Part shown: positions 17,519-27,867 of the stretch, piece after piece
Position numbering within the stretch: the stretch's first letter is position 1
How the letters are laid out: each line of letters starts with the position of its first letter
DNA from: G963662605 sp963662605
GTDB lineage: Bacteria; Bacteroidota; Ignavibacteria; Ignavibacteriales; Ignavibacteriaceae
DNA: 64,000 nucleotides
Assembly: GCA_963662605.1 (NCBI GenBank)
Contig: OY759785.1
Span: forward strand, 1,736,001-1,800,000
Direction of reading: 5' to 3'
Translations under genes and position numbers: made by a program
Notes under the pieces: model-generated
What the model was told of the DNA's origin: nothing
The model's input: only the letters and a program-made list of their open reading frames with translations
Databases searched by the model: none

Positions 17519-19596
17519 TGCAGGAAAATATAATTTCGCTTCATTCCCAAAGAAGCACAAAAACGATTCAAGGCTTTGATAAAGAGATCACTTTTTCAAA
17601 GGCTGAGATAATAAAATACTTCAGTCTTATGTATCAAGCTCGTCAGATTGATACCAAGGCGATGAATTACTTAAAACAGGGGAAGTCCTATTTCCACATC
17701 GCCGGGGCAGGTCATGAAGCTATTCAAGTTGCTTTAGCATCACAGATGAATCCGCAGATAGATTGGTTCTTTCCATACTATCGCGATTTGGCATTTATCA
17801 TGACGTTGGGAGTAACACCAAAAGACTTTTTTTACCAGTGCTTCGGTAAAGTCGAAGATATTTCGGGTGGTGGAAGACAGCTTCCTTGCCATTGGGGTGC
17901 GACAAATATTAATATTCCGGCGCAATCAAGCCCAACAGGGACGCAGTTCCTTCAGGCTGTTGGCACCGCTTTAGCCGCAAGAAAGAAGGGCATCAAGAGT
18001 GTTTCGTATGTATCCTCAGGAGAAGGAACGACAAGTCAGGGTGAATTTCATGAGGCAATAAATTGGGCAAGCCGTGAAAAGCTGCCGGTAATATTCGTTG
18101 TTCAGAATAACAAATATGCCATCTCTGTACCTGTCTCACAGCAGAGCGGTGGGGAAGGAAGCTCAATCGCCGAAATGATGAAAGGTTATCATAATCTGCT
18201 GCGCATGAAAATTGACGGTACCGATTTTAAGGAATCATATGCCGCTGCTGCTGAAGCTCTTGAGTATGTTCGTTCCGGCTCAGGACCGGTACTCATTGAA
18301 GCCGAAGTTGTCAGGCTTCACAGCCATTCATCGTCAGATGATCAGAAAAAATACAGACAAAAAAGTGACCTCGAAGAGGACTTGCGCCGCTGCCCGATTG
18401 AGAAATTCTCTTCAATCGTAACAGCTGATGGACTCATCAGTGAAGCCGAACTGGCCGAGCTTAAAGCATCAATAAATAAACAGGTTGAAAATGCGGCCGA
18501 AGCCGCATTAAAAGGAACTGAGCCGACAGCTGATACGGTTGAAAGGGATGTCTTTGATGAAAGCGGATACGCTGATACTTTGGAATACGAGAAAACCACC
18601 CCGTCCGGAAAAAATATTGTAATGGTTGATGCCATTAATCACGCTTTACATGAGGAGCTTGAAAGAAACTCCCAAATATATGTTTTCGGCGAGGACATTG
18701 AGGATGATAAGGGCGGGGTATTTACTGCGACACGCGGCCTCTCAAAGAAATTTGGCAGGGAAAGAGTATTTAACTCACCTTTGGCGGAAGCCAGTATTGT
18801 CGGTGTGGCAACCGGAATGAGTCTTACCGGATTAAAGCCTGTGGTAGAAATTCAGTTTGGTGACTATATCTGGCCGGCATTCCTGCAATTCAAGGATGAA
18901 ATAGCCTCGTTTAGATACCGTTCAGCAAATAGCTGGACTGCCCCGGTTGTTACGAGAGTTGCTGTAGGCGGCTATATTCACGGTGGTATATATCACAGCC
19001 AAAACATTGAATCAATATTTGCCCACATACCCGGCATTATGATTGCTTATCCATCTAACGCAGCGGATGCAAAAGGACTTCTCAAAACTGCTATACGATT
19101 GAAAGATCCTGTCCTGTTTTGCGAGCATAAGGGTCTTTACCGGCAAAGCTATGCTTCGGCTCCCGAACCCGATAAAGATTATTTAGTGCCTTTCGGAAAA
19201 GCTAAGGTTGTTAAAGAAGGTGATGATGTAACTGTCGTATCGTACGGACAAACACTTTGGTATGCTGTGGGAGCCGCTAATAAATTAGAAGAAGAAGGCT
19301 ATTCAGTTGAAGTTATTGATATAAGAACGATAATTCCTTTGGATGTAGAGACTATCTATAATTCGGTTAAGAAAACCGGTAAAGTTATTGTAATCCATGA
19401 AGACACAATGACCGCCGGATTTGGCGCTGAGATTGCGGCAAAAATTGCAGAGAATTGCTTCGAACATTTAGACGGTCCTGTTAAAAGAATAGCTGCTAAG
19501 GATGCACACGTACCGTATAGTCCGATTTTGGAGAACGCGATGCTCCCGTCACGCGAAGAAATATATAACAGTATAAAGAATTTGTTACTTTATTAA
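17518..19596 (+). CDS. 2-oxoacid dehydrogenase E1, fused alpha and beta subunits
   Basis: 692 residues formed by fusion of the two usual E1 chains. Residues ~1-340 are the alpha subunit, with the thiamine-diphosphate motif GEGTTSQGEFHEA ... VVQNNKYAIS and the loop HSHSSSDDQKKYR. From ~365 the beta subunit begins: NIVMVDAINHALHEEL, FGEDIEDDKGGVF, FNSPLAEASIVGVATG, then the transketolase C-terminal domain. The enzyme decarboxylates a 2-oxoacid and acylates the E2 lipoyl arm. The HSHSSSDD region and fusion type fit branched-chain 2-oxoacid or pyruvate dehydrogenases; I cannot choose between them. E2 follows 27 bp downstream. Confidence 0.93.
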   Translation: MQENIISLHSQRSTKTIQGFDKEITFSKAEIIKYFSLMYQARQIDTKAMNYLKQGKSYFHIAGAGHEAIQVALASQMNPQIDWFFPYYRDLAFIMTLGVTPKDFFYQCFGKVEDISGGGRQLPCHWGATNINIPAQSSPTGTQFLQAVGTALAARKKGIKSVSYVSSGEGTTSQGEFHEAINWASREKLPVIFVVQNNKYAISVPVSQQSGGEGSSIAEMMKGYHNLLRMKIDGTDFKESYAAAAEALEYVRSGSGPVLIEAEVVRLHSHSSSDDQKKYRQKSDLEEDLRRCPIEKFSSIVTADGLISEAELAELKASINKQVENAAEAALKGTEPTADTVERDVFDESGYADTLEYEKTTPSGKNIVMVDAINHALHEELERNSQIYVFGEDIEDDKGGVFTATRGLSKKFGRERVFNSPLAEASIVGVATGMSLTGLKPVVEIQFGDYIWPAFLQFKDEIASFRYRSANSWTAPVVTRVAVGGYIHGGIYHSQNIESIFAHIPGIMIAYPSNAADAKGLLKTAIRLKDPVLFCEHKGLYRQSYASAPEPDKDYLVPFGKAKVVKEGDDVTVVSYGQTLWYAVGAANKLEEEGYSVEVIDIRTIIPLDVETIYNSVKKTGKVIVIHEDTMTAGFGAEIAAKIAENCFEHLDGPVKRIAAKDAHVPYSPILENAMLPSREEIYNSIKNLLLY

Positions 19597-19623
19597 ATGG
19601 CACGATGGAATAAAGGATAGAGC

Positions 19624-20904
19624 ATGAAGATAGATATTATAATGCCGAAGATGGGCGAGAGTATTACCGAAGGCACTATTATTAAGTGGCATAAAAAACC
19701 CGGTGATGCCGTTAAAAAAGATGAAATAATCTTTGAGATCAGTACCGATAAAGTTGATACTGAGGTCCCGGCTCCGGCTGAAGGATATATCACGGAAATT
19801 CTTTATCAGGAACAGGAAACTGTGGAAGTCGGCGTTGTAGTAGCCCGCATGTCTTCGTCGCAGGAGGATTACACTCCGGATAAAAGCGATGAAGAATCAA
19901 TTGTTGACGAAGGCTCTATGCACGATATCGTGGCTAAACATGCGGCTGAACAGCAGGAACCGATTCATGTTGCAGACAAAAAGAAGGACTCCGGCAAAGG
20001 TCACAGAGCTTTGAAGTTTTTCTCCCCACTTGTCCTGAGCATTGCGCAGAAAGAAAAAGTAACGATGGATGAACTCAATAAAATTGAGGGAACAGGCATT
20101 GGCGGCAGAGTTACGAAGAAAGATATTCTTACCTTTGTTGAATTGAGAGACGAATCAGCAGGAGAGGAAGCTTCCGAAAAACCTTCTGCACAGGGTTCCA
20201 TTGATAGAATTCCGATGGACAATCTGCGCCAGCTTATTATGAAGCACATGATAAACAGCCGTGACACTTCGGTACACGTTTCTGAAGTTGTTGAGGTTGA
20301 TATGACTCGCATTGCGAAAATTATAAAAGCAAAAAAATCCTTTGTCCATAAAAAAGACGAAGTAAAGCTAACGTATATGGCTTTTATTTCATACGCTGTA
20401 GTTAAAGCTCTGCGTGAATTTCCTTTGCTCAATTCTTCAATTGAAGACAAGGAAATATTGAAAAAGAATTTTATAAATCTTGGCATAGCGGTAGCACTTG
20501 AGCCGGACGGGCTTATTGTGCCGAACATAAAGAATGCTCAGGATAAAAACTTAATAGGACTTGCAAAATCAATCAGCGATGTGGCGGAAAAAGCCCGTTC
20601 GAAGAAGTTAGTGCCCGATGATATTTCGGGAGGTACATTTACTATAACGAACTTTGGCGTTTTCGGTACACTTCATGGTACCCCCATAATTAACCAGCCC
20701 GAAGTAGCCATACTTGGTGTTGGGGCAGTTGTTAAAAGGCCGGTAGTGATCGAAACAGGGGAAATGGATAGTATCGCAATCAAATCAATGATGTATCTGA
20801 CGTTGTCGCATGACCATCGGATCATTGACGGATTGCAAGGTGGTAGATTTCTGAGCACAGTAAAACAGATTCTCGAAAACTTTTCTGAAAATCTATTGCT
20901 GTAA
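19624..20904 (+). CDS. 2-oxoacid dehydrogenase E2, dihydrolipoamide acyltransferase
   Basis: 426 residues in the standard order: one lipoyl domain (1-75) with the lipoylated Lys43 in STDKVDTEVP, an acidic linker, a peripheral subunit-binding domain (~134-172, FFSPLVLSIAQKEKVTMDEL ... GRVTKKDIL), and the catalytic acyltransferase core ending with SHDHRIIDGLQGGRFL (His ~396, Asp). It transfers the acyl group from lipoamide to CoA. Only one lipoyl domain is present. The gene lies between E1 and lipA, and no E3 (dihydrolipoamide dehydrogenase) is found in the window, so E3 must be elsewhere. Confidence 0.95.
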   Translation: MKIDIIMPKMGESITEGTIIKWHKKPGDAVKKDEIIFEISTDKVDTEVPAPAEGYITEILYQEQETVEVGVVVARMSSSQEDYTPDKSDEESIVDEGSMHDIVAKHAAEQQEPIHVADKKKDSGKGHRALKFFSPLVLSIAQKEKVTMDELNKIEGTGIGGRVTKKDILTFVELRDESAGEEASEKPSAQGSIDRIPMDNLRQLIMKHMINSRDTSVHVSEVVEVDMTRIAKIIKAKKSFVHKKDEVKLTYMAFISYAVVKALREFPLLNSSIEDKEILKKNFINLGIAVALEPDGLIVPNIKNAQDKNLIGLAKSISDVAEKARSKKLVPDDISGGTFTITNFGVFGTLHGTPIINQPEVAILGVGAVVKRPVVIETGEMDSIAIKSMMYLTLSHDHRIIDGLQGGRFLSTVKQILENFSENLLL

Positions 20905-20945
20905 TAGAAAATCGTCGTATATTAACAGGTTAAATCTTATAGAAA

Positions 20946-21851
20946 ATGATCAATTTACATCAAAGAAAATATAAAGAGCAGCTCGAAAAAGACGGAATTG
21001 TTGCCGTAAAGCGTCCCGAATGGCTTAAAGTGCGTCTTCCTGCCGGAGAAAACTTCTCTGATGTTAAAAAATTGATGCGGAATCAAAAACTTAATACAGT
21101 TTGCGAAGAAGCCCGCTGCCCGAATATCGGCGAATGCTGGAACAGAAGGACGGCGACTTTCATGATTCTTGGTGAGATTTGCACGAGAACCTGTGGTTTT
21201 TGCAACATTAAGACCGGGATGCCCTCAGCTCTGGATTTGGACGAGCCTCGCCGTGTGGCGGAATCGGTGGAGTCTTTAGGACTGAAACATGTTGTGATTA
21301 CCTCGGTAAACAGAGACGAATTGAAAGATGGAGGTGCCTCCATTTTCGCTGAGTCTATAAAAAGAATACGTGCTGCGGTTCCTGATTGTACGATTGAGAT
21401 ACTTATTCCTGATTTCAAAGGCGAAATTGGTGCATTCGAAATAATTATGCAGAATCCGCCGAATGTTTTGAACCATAATCTTGAGACCGTTGGCCGGCTA
21501 TATCATGCCGTTCGACCGCAGGCAAAGTACAGGAGAAGTCTTGACCTGCTGAACTGGTTCAAAGACCGTGGTTTGACAACAAAAAGCGGTATTATGGTAG
21601 GAATAGGTGAGCAGCCCGAAGAAATTCTATCCCTTATGGATGATCTTCGTTCAGTAGATTGTAAGATAATGACCATAGGGCAATATTTGCAGCCGACAAA
21701 AGAACATCTGCCGGTTTCAAGATTTGTATCGCCCGAAGAGTTTCTGATGTATAAGAAAGTCGGCTTGGAAAAGGGATTTACGATTGTAGAATCCTCGCCT
21801 TTGGTAAGAAGTTCTTACCATGCAGATGAGCAGGCAAAATTAATTTTTTAG
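20946..21851 (+). CDS. lipA: Lipoyl synthase LipA
   Basis: 301 residues with both iron-sulfur clusters' ligands. The auxiliary cluster is CEEARCPNIGEC (Cys53, 58, 64), and the radical-SAM cluster is CTRTCGFC (Cys79, 83, 86). The C-terminal RSSYHAD supplies the conserved Ser of the auxiliary cluster. LipA inserts two sulfurs into octanoyl-E2 to make lipoate. It is 41 bp after E2, closing the lipB-E1-E2-lipA unit. Confidence 0.97.
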   Translation: MINLHQRKYKEQLEKDGIVAVKRPEWLKVRLPAGENFSDVKKLMRNQKLNTVCEEARCPNIGECWNRRTATFMILGEICTRTCGFCNIKTGMPSALDLDEPRRVAESVESLGLKHVVITSVNRDELKDGGASIFAESIKRIRAAVPDCTIEILIPDFKGEIGAFEIIMQNPPNVLNHNLETVGRLYHAVRPQAKYRRSLDLLNWFKDRGLTTKSGIMVGIGEQPEEILSLMDDLRSVDCKIMTIGQYLQPTKEHLPVSRFVSPEEFLMYKKVGLEKGFTIVESSPLVRSSYHADEQAKLIF

Positions 21852-21965
21852 TAACAATCTCAGCAAGTTTTATTTAAAAAAACTTTCTTATTTTGTTATC
21901 TGAGAAATTCCATTTATCTTATATACCCTTAAATTGAAATTATTAATCATATTTAGTTGTTTTTA

Positions 21966-24068
21966 ATGAAAAACAGATCACTACTAGCAGCCTTAGCAAT
22001 ATCATTCATATTTGCTTCTGTCTCCGTGTTCGCACAGGGACTATCCAAAATCCAAAAAGACGATAATTCAAACTATACCAGCGTTGGAGAAATCCGAATG
22101 ACAGTTTCGAATTTCGGCGTTTATGGAAACGGGCTTAGAAATCTCACCCAATCAAATCATCAGCCTTCCTGCGAATACCCTTCCGGCAGTGGCATTGAAC
22201 ATATCTATGTCGGCGGTTTGTGGATTGGAGGATTTCTAAAAGACAGTCCAACTTCTCAATCCAAATTAGGTCCTTATGTGACAACCGCCGCGATTGATGC
22301 AAGTTCTCTTTCTTCCGGAAGAAACGCCGGATTTGAGTTTACGAATGCCGATTCAAGCACAGTCCAGCAGTTTTCTTCGCTGCCTGATTCAAAATTTTAT
22401 AAAGAGGGAAGTATATCGCATCAAGATTATAAGCTTGATTTTAGCGATACGAGCAAGAAGTATTCGGATGGTTCTGTGATCAGTGACCATACTTCGTTGG
22501 GATTATCTATCCACCATGAAACCTATTGCTGGGATTATTCGTTTGCGAATTTTTTCGTTATAATGAATTATACTATTAAAAACATTAATCCTAAGCAGTA
22601 TATTGATAGTGTATACGTTGGTTTGTGGACGGACGCAGTTGTTCGTAATACAAAAATCACAACCTCAACTAATACTGCGTTCTTTTCACATGGCGGGGAT
22701 GGATTTGCGGATACATTACAAATGGCTTATGAATATGATGCTGATGGAGATGTAGGCTACACAGATAGTTATATTGGCATTCAATATTTAGGCTCAACAC
22801 CTGAAGCAAAAACTGACCAAATTATTCCTCTTACTAATTTTAATTCTTGGTCACACAATGGCACAGATGCGAATTTTTTCACTCCCACAACCGATATTCA
22901 ACGGTACGTTAAAATGCAGGGATTTTTCGGGGGGAGTAATAGATATAATTCTGGTATCAACCCCGCGGATTTAAAAACCCCGTCAAATAGATCAATATTG
23001 TTAACTCACGGTTATTACAGTAACATTGCTCCTGGTGATTCCATTAATGTTGTTTTCGCTATTGTTTGCGCGAAAAAAACTGGTAATGATCCAGCCAAGG
23101 ATGATACTTGGGATCAACGCAAAACTTTTTATAGCAATGCCGATTGGGCATTACGTGCATATTATGGAAATGATCGCAACCGAGATGGTATTATTCAGCC
23201 CGATGAAGATATTAATCATGATGGGAAAATTCAACGTTATGTTCTTCCCGCTCCGCCCGCTTCGCCAAAAGTGCACGCTGCTGTGGAGAGTAATAAAGTT
23301 ACAATTTACTGGGATAAAATTAGATCCGAAACATCACAAGATCCTATTTCCGGACTTCGTGATTTTGCCGGGTATCGGGTTTATCGTACAAACGCCGGTT
23401 TCGATTTTGATTTGACTCAAAGCAACACATCTGCTTTAGTTTTACTGACTCAAGTTGATTCAGCAGGCGTAAATGGCTTTAACAATGGATTTAAATCGGT
23501 TGAGATGAATGCTCCTGTTACATTTGCAGGAGATACGACACACTACTGGTATAAATTAGAAGTCCCTAACCTGCTTAATGGTTGGCAATACCTATTCACA
23601 GTAACTGCCTTCGATAAAGGCGATGTTGCTAACAATGTAGAATCGCTTGAATCAAGTAAGTTATCGAATATTCTAAGAGTTGTCCCGGGAACAGTGGCTC
23701 AGGAACAAACAGCCGGGAAAATCGGCGTTTATCCCAACCCATATTACGGCAGTGCAGTCTGGGATGGTAGTTCTGAGCGTTTACGTAAAATATATTTCTA
23801 TAATCTTCCTGCGGAATGTGATGTAACGATTTACACACTTGCGGGTGATATCGTAAAAAAATTCCATCATGACAAATCAAGCAATGGCTCTGAAATGCGT
23901 TGGTTTACTTCTTATGCTGATGGGAAACAGCAGTTCGCCGGTGGTGAACATGCTTGGGACTTGTTAACCGATAGAGATCAGGCAATTGCTACCGGATTAT
24001 ATCTCTTTACGGTTAAAAGCGCAAAAGATGGTTCGATTCAAACTGGAAAATTCTTAATTGTTAAATAA
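21966..24068 (+). CDS. Large secreted protein with FlgD/sorting-type C-terminus
   Basis: 700 residues beginning with a clear signal peptide (MKNRSLLAAL ... SVFA/Q). I use ATG 21966 rather than the in-frame TTG at 21957 because the signal peptide starts there. The body is beta-rich and of unknown function, with a calcium-loop-like DRNRDGIIQPDEDINHDGK stretch (EF-hand/dockerin-type Asp ladder) near residue 405, followed by a fibronectin-like segment. The tail has KIGVYPNPYYGSAVWDG and ends YLFTVKSAKDGSIQTGKFLI, a T9SS-type C-terminal domain. Probably a surface or secreted T9SS substrate. It is followed 12 bp later by another such gene. Confidence 0.75.
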   Translation: MKNRSLLAALAISFIFASVSVFAQGLSKIQKDDNSNYTSVGEIRMTVSNFGVYGNGLRNLTQSNHQPSCEYPSGSGIEHIYVGGLWIGGFLKDSPTSQSKLGPYVTTAAIDASSLSSGRNAGFEFTNADSSTVQQFSSLPDSKFYKEGSISHQDYKLDFSDTSKKYSDGSVISDHTSLGLSIHHETYCWDYSFANFFVIMNYTIKNINPKQYIDSVYVGLWTDAVVRNTKITTSTNTAFFSHGGDGFADTLQMAYEYDADGDVGYTDSYIGIQYLGSTPEAKTDQIIPLTNFNSWSHNGTDANFFTPTTDIQRYVKMQGFFGGSNRYNSGINPADLKTPSNRSILLTHGYYSNIAPGDSINVVFAIVCAKKTGNDPAKDDTWDQRKTFYSNADWALRAYYGNDRNRDGIIQPDEDINHDGKIQRYVLPAPPASPKVHAAVESNKVTIYWDKIRSETSQDPISGLRDFAGYRVYRTNAGFDFDLTQSNTSALVLLTQVDSAGVNGFNNGFKSVEMNAPVTFAGDTTHYWYKLEVPNLLNGWQYLFTVTAFDKGDVANNVESLESSKLSNILRVVPGTVAQEQTAGKIGVYPNPYYGSAVWDGSSERLRKIYFYNLPAECDVTIYTLAGDIVKKFHHDKSSNGSEMRWFTSYADGKQQFAGGEHAWDLLTDRDQAIATGLYLFTVKSAKDGSIQTGKFLIVK

Positions 24069-24080
24069 ATAGGTGCAAAT

Positions 24081-26255
24081 ATGAAAAAAACAGCGTTTCT
24101 GTTGCTTTTATTAGCTTTTGCGGCGAATTTTTCGTTCGCCCAATCAAGTAAATATCCGCTGGTTACGGTGCAGCAAATTATGGGATTTGCTGATTCAACT
24201 CACGCATTGTATCCTTCTCCGTTGGTAGGCGATACAGTAAGAGTTCAGGGCATTGTCCTTGTTCGACCGACTGTAGCAGCTATCGGTGATCGTCGGCCTA
24301 TCTTATATGTAGGCTCACGTTGGAGTACATATATTCAAACCGCCGATTATGAACCATGGGGCGGATTGAATGTTATTACGAATGATACAGTAGCTTCAGC
24401 AGCTACTTTGTTCAGCGAAGTTTGTGATACGGCTACGGTATGCGAATTTACTGGCGTTGTTACAACTTATTCACCTAACACAGAACTTATTCTTGTTCCA
24501 AACATCCCTGTTGAGCCTATTGAAAATATCGGACACCGTGCTGCTCCAATTCCAATTACATTGGAAGACTTGTGGACATCTCCGGGCACTACACCGAATT
24601 ATAAATGGCAAAAATACCATGGGATGTATGTTCAGTTAACAGCTGACGTAAGCCATACCTTGATTACTTCGGAAAGATTTGTTACGGGTGGTTCATCTTC
24701 TTCATATGGTAGATTTAAAATCAGCGATCAAAGTGGCAACTATGCAATTATGTATCCTGCTTCAGCATACTTTAAATACACTTCTTCGATGAGTTTGACT
24801 CCGGGTGGTTATCAACCGCCGGCGGATGGATCATATATTTCATATATCCGCGGTCTTCTCATTTGGTACGGATCGTATTATGAAATTGAACCTATTTATC
24901 CCGGTGACGTTGGACCGACTCTTATTTCACCACCATCAATTAGCAGTGTGAAAAGAGATGCATTGTTGGTTAATAAAAATCAAGCTGTAACAGTATCCGC
25001 AACTATTAAAGCGACTTCTGCTCCTGTAGTCGATGCGAAAGTTCACTTTACGATTAACAGTGTAGAAGATTCAGTCTCAATGACCCGTAGTCTATCTGAT
25101 ACAACTATTTATAGTGCCGTTATTCCCGGTTGTACATCCGATTCATCTTTTGTTTCGTTTTATATAAAAGCTGTGGACGCAAATACGTTATCTGTCACAA
25201 ATCCGGCGAATATAAAAACCAGTCAGTTTTCTTATTTCGCTATAACTAAACCACTTCAAATTCAGCACGTTAGATATAGCCCATTCGGAAGCGGGTATAG
25301 CGGATATACCGCAAGCAGTGTTGTAAGCGGAGTTTCACCAACAATTTCTTTAACAGGTACTGTTATTAGTGATACTTCTGATGTTCCTGGCCATGGTACA
25401 AGTAACCCTTCTAGAGTGTATATGCAGAATGGCAGCGGAGCTTGGAGTGGTATTTTGGTCGGCGTCGGTGGTGCTGCCGGTACTGATGTACTGAAATTAA
25501 AACGTGGTGATAACATAACGGTTACGGGTAATATTTATATGTCCTCAATGGGAACAAAAATTGATACCCTTACATCAATTGTCGTAAATTCTTCCGGCAA
25601 TGCAATGCCAACACCTACAGTTCTGACTACAGGTTCTTGCGGCACTTCAATGCTTGGATTAGTAACAGGTGAACCTTACAACGGAACTTTGGTAACGTAT
25701 CAAAATATTTCGGTTGATAATGCAAATCCTGATGGCCCACTGTATAATTACGGTGAGCAATATGTCACAGACGGTTCTACCCATACGAGAATAGCTTGGT
25801 CCGATGGTGGAACAACATATTACAGCGATACCACTGCCCCTAAATCTACACGCGTTCTTTTAGGTGATAAATTCACTGCATTAACCGGTGTTTTAGGCTA
25901 CACGCATAATTACTATAAACTTTGTGCAAGAAAGAACGATGATGTTGTCGGATATTCAACCGATATTCGCAAAGAAAATGGTTTGCTTGCTAAAAATTAT
26001 GCACTGAATCAAAATTTCCCGAATCCGTTTAACCCGTCAACGACGATCAGTTATTCTATTCCTTCAACCGGAATGGTAACTTTGAAGGTTTATGACGTAC
26101 TTGGACGCGAAGTTTCAACTCTGGTTAACCAGGTTCAAGCAAACGGAAATTATAGAGTATCGTTTAATGCGTCTTCATTACCGAGCGGTATTTATTTCTA
26201 CAGTTTGAACTCAAATAATTTCTCTCAAGTTAAGAAAATGATTCTTATAAAGTAA
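24081..26255 (+). CDS. T9SS type A sorting-domain protein with OB-fold-like modules
   Basis: 724 residues with a signal peptide (MKKTAFLLLLLAF ... FSFA/Q). The N-terminus VQQIMGFADSTHALYP ... GDTVRVQGIVLVRP and a later repeat of the type LKRGDNITVTGNIYMS resemble the OB-fold/DUF5689-like modules often attached to secreted nucleases or esterases, though no enzyme domain is visible. The last ~85 residues are a textbook sorting domain: NQNFPNPFNPSTTISYSIP, YDVLGREV, LPSGIYFYSL, KKMILIK. Translocation by T9SS and surface attachment or release are expected. Cargo function is unknown. A strong terminator follows directly. Confidence 0.8.
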   Translation: MKKTAFLLLLLAFAANFSFAQSSKYPLVTVQQIMGFADSTHALYPSPLVGDTVRVQGIVLVRPTVAAIGDRRPILYVGSRWSTYIQTADYEPWGGLNVITNDTVASAATLFSEVCDTATVCEFTGVVTTYSPNTELILVPNIPVEPIENIGHRAAPIPITLEDLWTSPGTTPNYKWQKYHGMYVQLTADVSHTLITSERFVTGGSSSSYGRFKISDQSGNYAIMYPASAYFKYTSSMSLTPGGYQPPADGSYISYIRGLLIWYGSYYEIEPIYPGDVGPTLISPPSISSVKRDALLVNKNQAVTVSATIKATSAPVVDAKVHFTINSVEDSVSMTRSLSDTTIYSAVIPGCTSDSSFVSFYIKAVDANTLSVTNPANIKTSQFSYFAITKPLQIQHVRYSPFGSGYSGYTASSVVSGVSPTISLTGTVISDTSDVPGHGTSNPSRVYMQNGSGAWSGILVGVGGAAGTDVLKLKRGDNITVTGNIYMSSMGTKIDTLTSIVVNSSGNAMPTPTVLTTGSCGTSMLGLVTGEPYNGTLVTYQNISVDNANPDGPLYNYGEQYVTDGSTHTRIAWSDGGTTYYSDTTAPKSTRVLLGDKFTALTGVLGYTHNYYKLCARKNDDVVGYSTDIRKENGLLAKNYALNQNFPNPFNPSTTISYSIPSTGMVTLKVYDVLGREVSTLVNQVQANGNYRVSFNASSLPSGIYFYSLNSNNFSQVKKMILIK

Positions 26256-26266
26256 TTATTATATGA

Positions 26267-26307
26267 AGGTGCTGATATAAACGTTATATCAGCACCTGTA
26301 TTTTTTT
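26267..26307 (+). terminator. Intrinsic terminator after the T9SS cargo gene
   Basis: A perfect 14-bp stem AGGTGCTGATATAA / TTATATCAGCACCT with a three-base loop, followed by a seven-T run. It separates the two-gene cargo unit upstream from the lipoprotein/TonB receptor run downstream. Confidence 0.92.
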
Positions 26308-26325
26308 ATTTTAAGTGATAAATTC

Positions 26326-27867
26326 ATGATAAACAAAATTGCTCTTCTTGTATTTTCGGTGATCTTAGTTTTCCTTGCAATATCTTGCAGGGATTCTATT
26401 ACGGATAATCCATTAGGAAACAAGGCACCGACAACAAAAATATTTTTAGACTCAGCTTATGCCGTTAGTAAGCAGAAAAGTAAAATTGATATTCACTGGA
26501 TTGGCGATGATCCCGATGGTTTGGTAATAGGGTATTATTTATCCTGGGATGGTACTAACTGGACATTTACAACTAAAAACGATAGTGTATTCGCATTACG
26601 TATTGGTGCAAATGATTCATCGTATGTATTTCGCGTTGCTGCTGTTGATAATCACGGAAATGGTTTCTATGACGCAGATGTTTACCAAAATGGTATTCAT
26701 TTTGGATCAGAACCATATACGGATGTAAATAACAACAAAAAATACGATGCGGGTGAACCATTCACGGATATTGGACTCATAGATCCTCATCCGGCATCAA
26801 TGCCGCTACCTATCACCAACACAGCACCAACTATTGCTTGGTTCGCGCATACAACTGTTCCGGATTCTAGCTTACCGGTAATGACGTTTCGCTGGGTTGT
26901 TGATGATTTGGATGGTGAAACGACTGTTGATAGTATAAGAATTGCGCTAAATGATACAACAAATTTTGTGTCTATTCCGGGTAGTATACGAAGCGTTACT
27001 ATTTTTGGATTTGATTTTAGCAGTAATACGCCTAAACTGAAGATATTCACCGAAGGTAACGCGAGCAACGTGCTTTCCTCGCTTTTACCAGGCATAAAAT
27101 TAAATGATGATAATACTTTTTATATTCAGGCAGTGGATATCGCCAGTGCTAAGTCGCCATGGATTTCATCGAAATCCATCTCGAAGTCAGGTAAATGGTA
27201 TGTTAAAAAGCCGCAAGGAAAGATTCTTCTGATTGACGATTACGTGAATTCCGACGATGCTACTGCAACAAGTTTTTACAGTAGCGCTTTGAGCAGTATT
27301 AACGCATCATTTGATGTTTACAATATTCGAACGAATGATACTATACCATACATGAATGCAAATTTCCTGCAAACTTTAAAACTATATGGATGTGTGCTTT
27401 GGTATACGGATTACAGTACTCCTTCTTTAGATTTAGCTCAGGCTACAGTAAATCAGTATCTGAATGCTCATGGTAAAATTGCGTTTTCGATGCAGTTCCC
27501 CATTAATTTAACCAATGCAGATTTATTGGGACAATTAGTTGACTTCTTGCCGATTCTTAAGGACACTTCATATGTTAGAACCTCTGTATTGAAGAACACT
27601 AAAGTTACTTCAGCAAATGATGCCAGCTATCCTGATTTAACTGTATCGAGCCCAGTTTATAGGCCACGTGCATTTAATATACAGCCGGTTGGAGCAACTT
27701 CAATCTACACATTCCCGAACAAAGAATTGCTTGGAACAATCGGTTTTAAAAACTCAGATAATTCATTGTTCTTTATCGGTTTGCCGCTCCATTTAATGAA
27801 TGGTTCAGGAACGGTCCCGGCTTTACTGAAAAAAGTATTTACAGATTTTAATATTAGTTTACCATGA
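26326..27867 (+). CDS. Secreted lipoprotein of unknown function
   Basis: 513 residues with a lipobox LAISC near residue 22. Fibronectin/Ig-like segments follow (IDIHWIGDDPDGLVIGYYLS, then a second TFRWVVDDLDGE), and a short Asp-rich DVNNNKKYDAGEPFTDIG loop of calcium-binding type. The C-terminal half (KPQGKILLIDDYVNSD ... LYGCVLWYTDYSTP) resembles a GATase-like Rossmann fold seen in some secreted proteins, a weak inference. The stop overlaps the ATG of the TonB receptor gene by four bases (ATGA), so this protein is probably made together with it, perhaps as a surface-exposed partner lipoprotein. Confidence 0.7.
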   Translation: MINKIALLVFSVILVFLAISCRDSITDNPLGNKAPTTKIFLDSAYAVSKQKSKIDIHWIGDDPDGLVIGYYLSWDGTNWTFTTKNDSVFALRIGANDSSYVFRVAAVDNHGNGFYDADVYQNGIHFGSEPYTDVNNNKKYDAGEPFTDIGLIDPHPASMPLPITNTAPTIAWFAHTTVPDSSLPVMTFRWVVDDLDGETTVDSIRIALNDTTNFVSIPGSIRSVTIFGFDFSSNTPKLKIFTEGNASNVLSSLLPGIKLNDDNTFYIQAVDIASAKSPWISSKSISKSGKWYVKKPQGKILLIDDYVNSDDATATSFYSSALSSINASFDVYNIRTNDTIPYMNANFLQTLKLYGCVLWYTDYSTPSLDLAQATVNQYLNAHGKIAFSMQFPINLTNADLLGQLVDFLPILKDTSYVRTSVLKNTKVTSANDASYPDLTVSSPVYRPRAFNIQPVGATSIYTFPNKELLGTIGFKNSDNSLFFIGLPLHLMNGSGTVPALLKKVFTDFNISLP

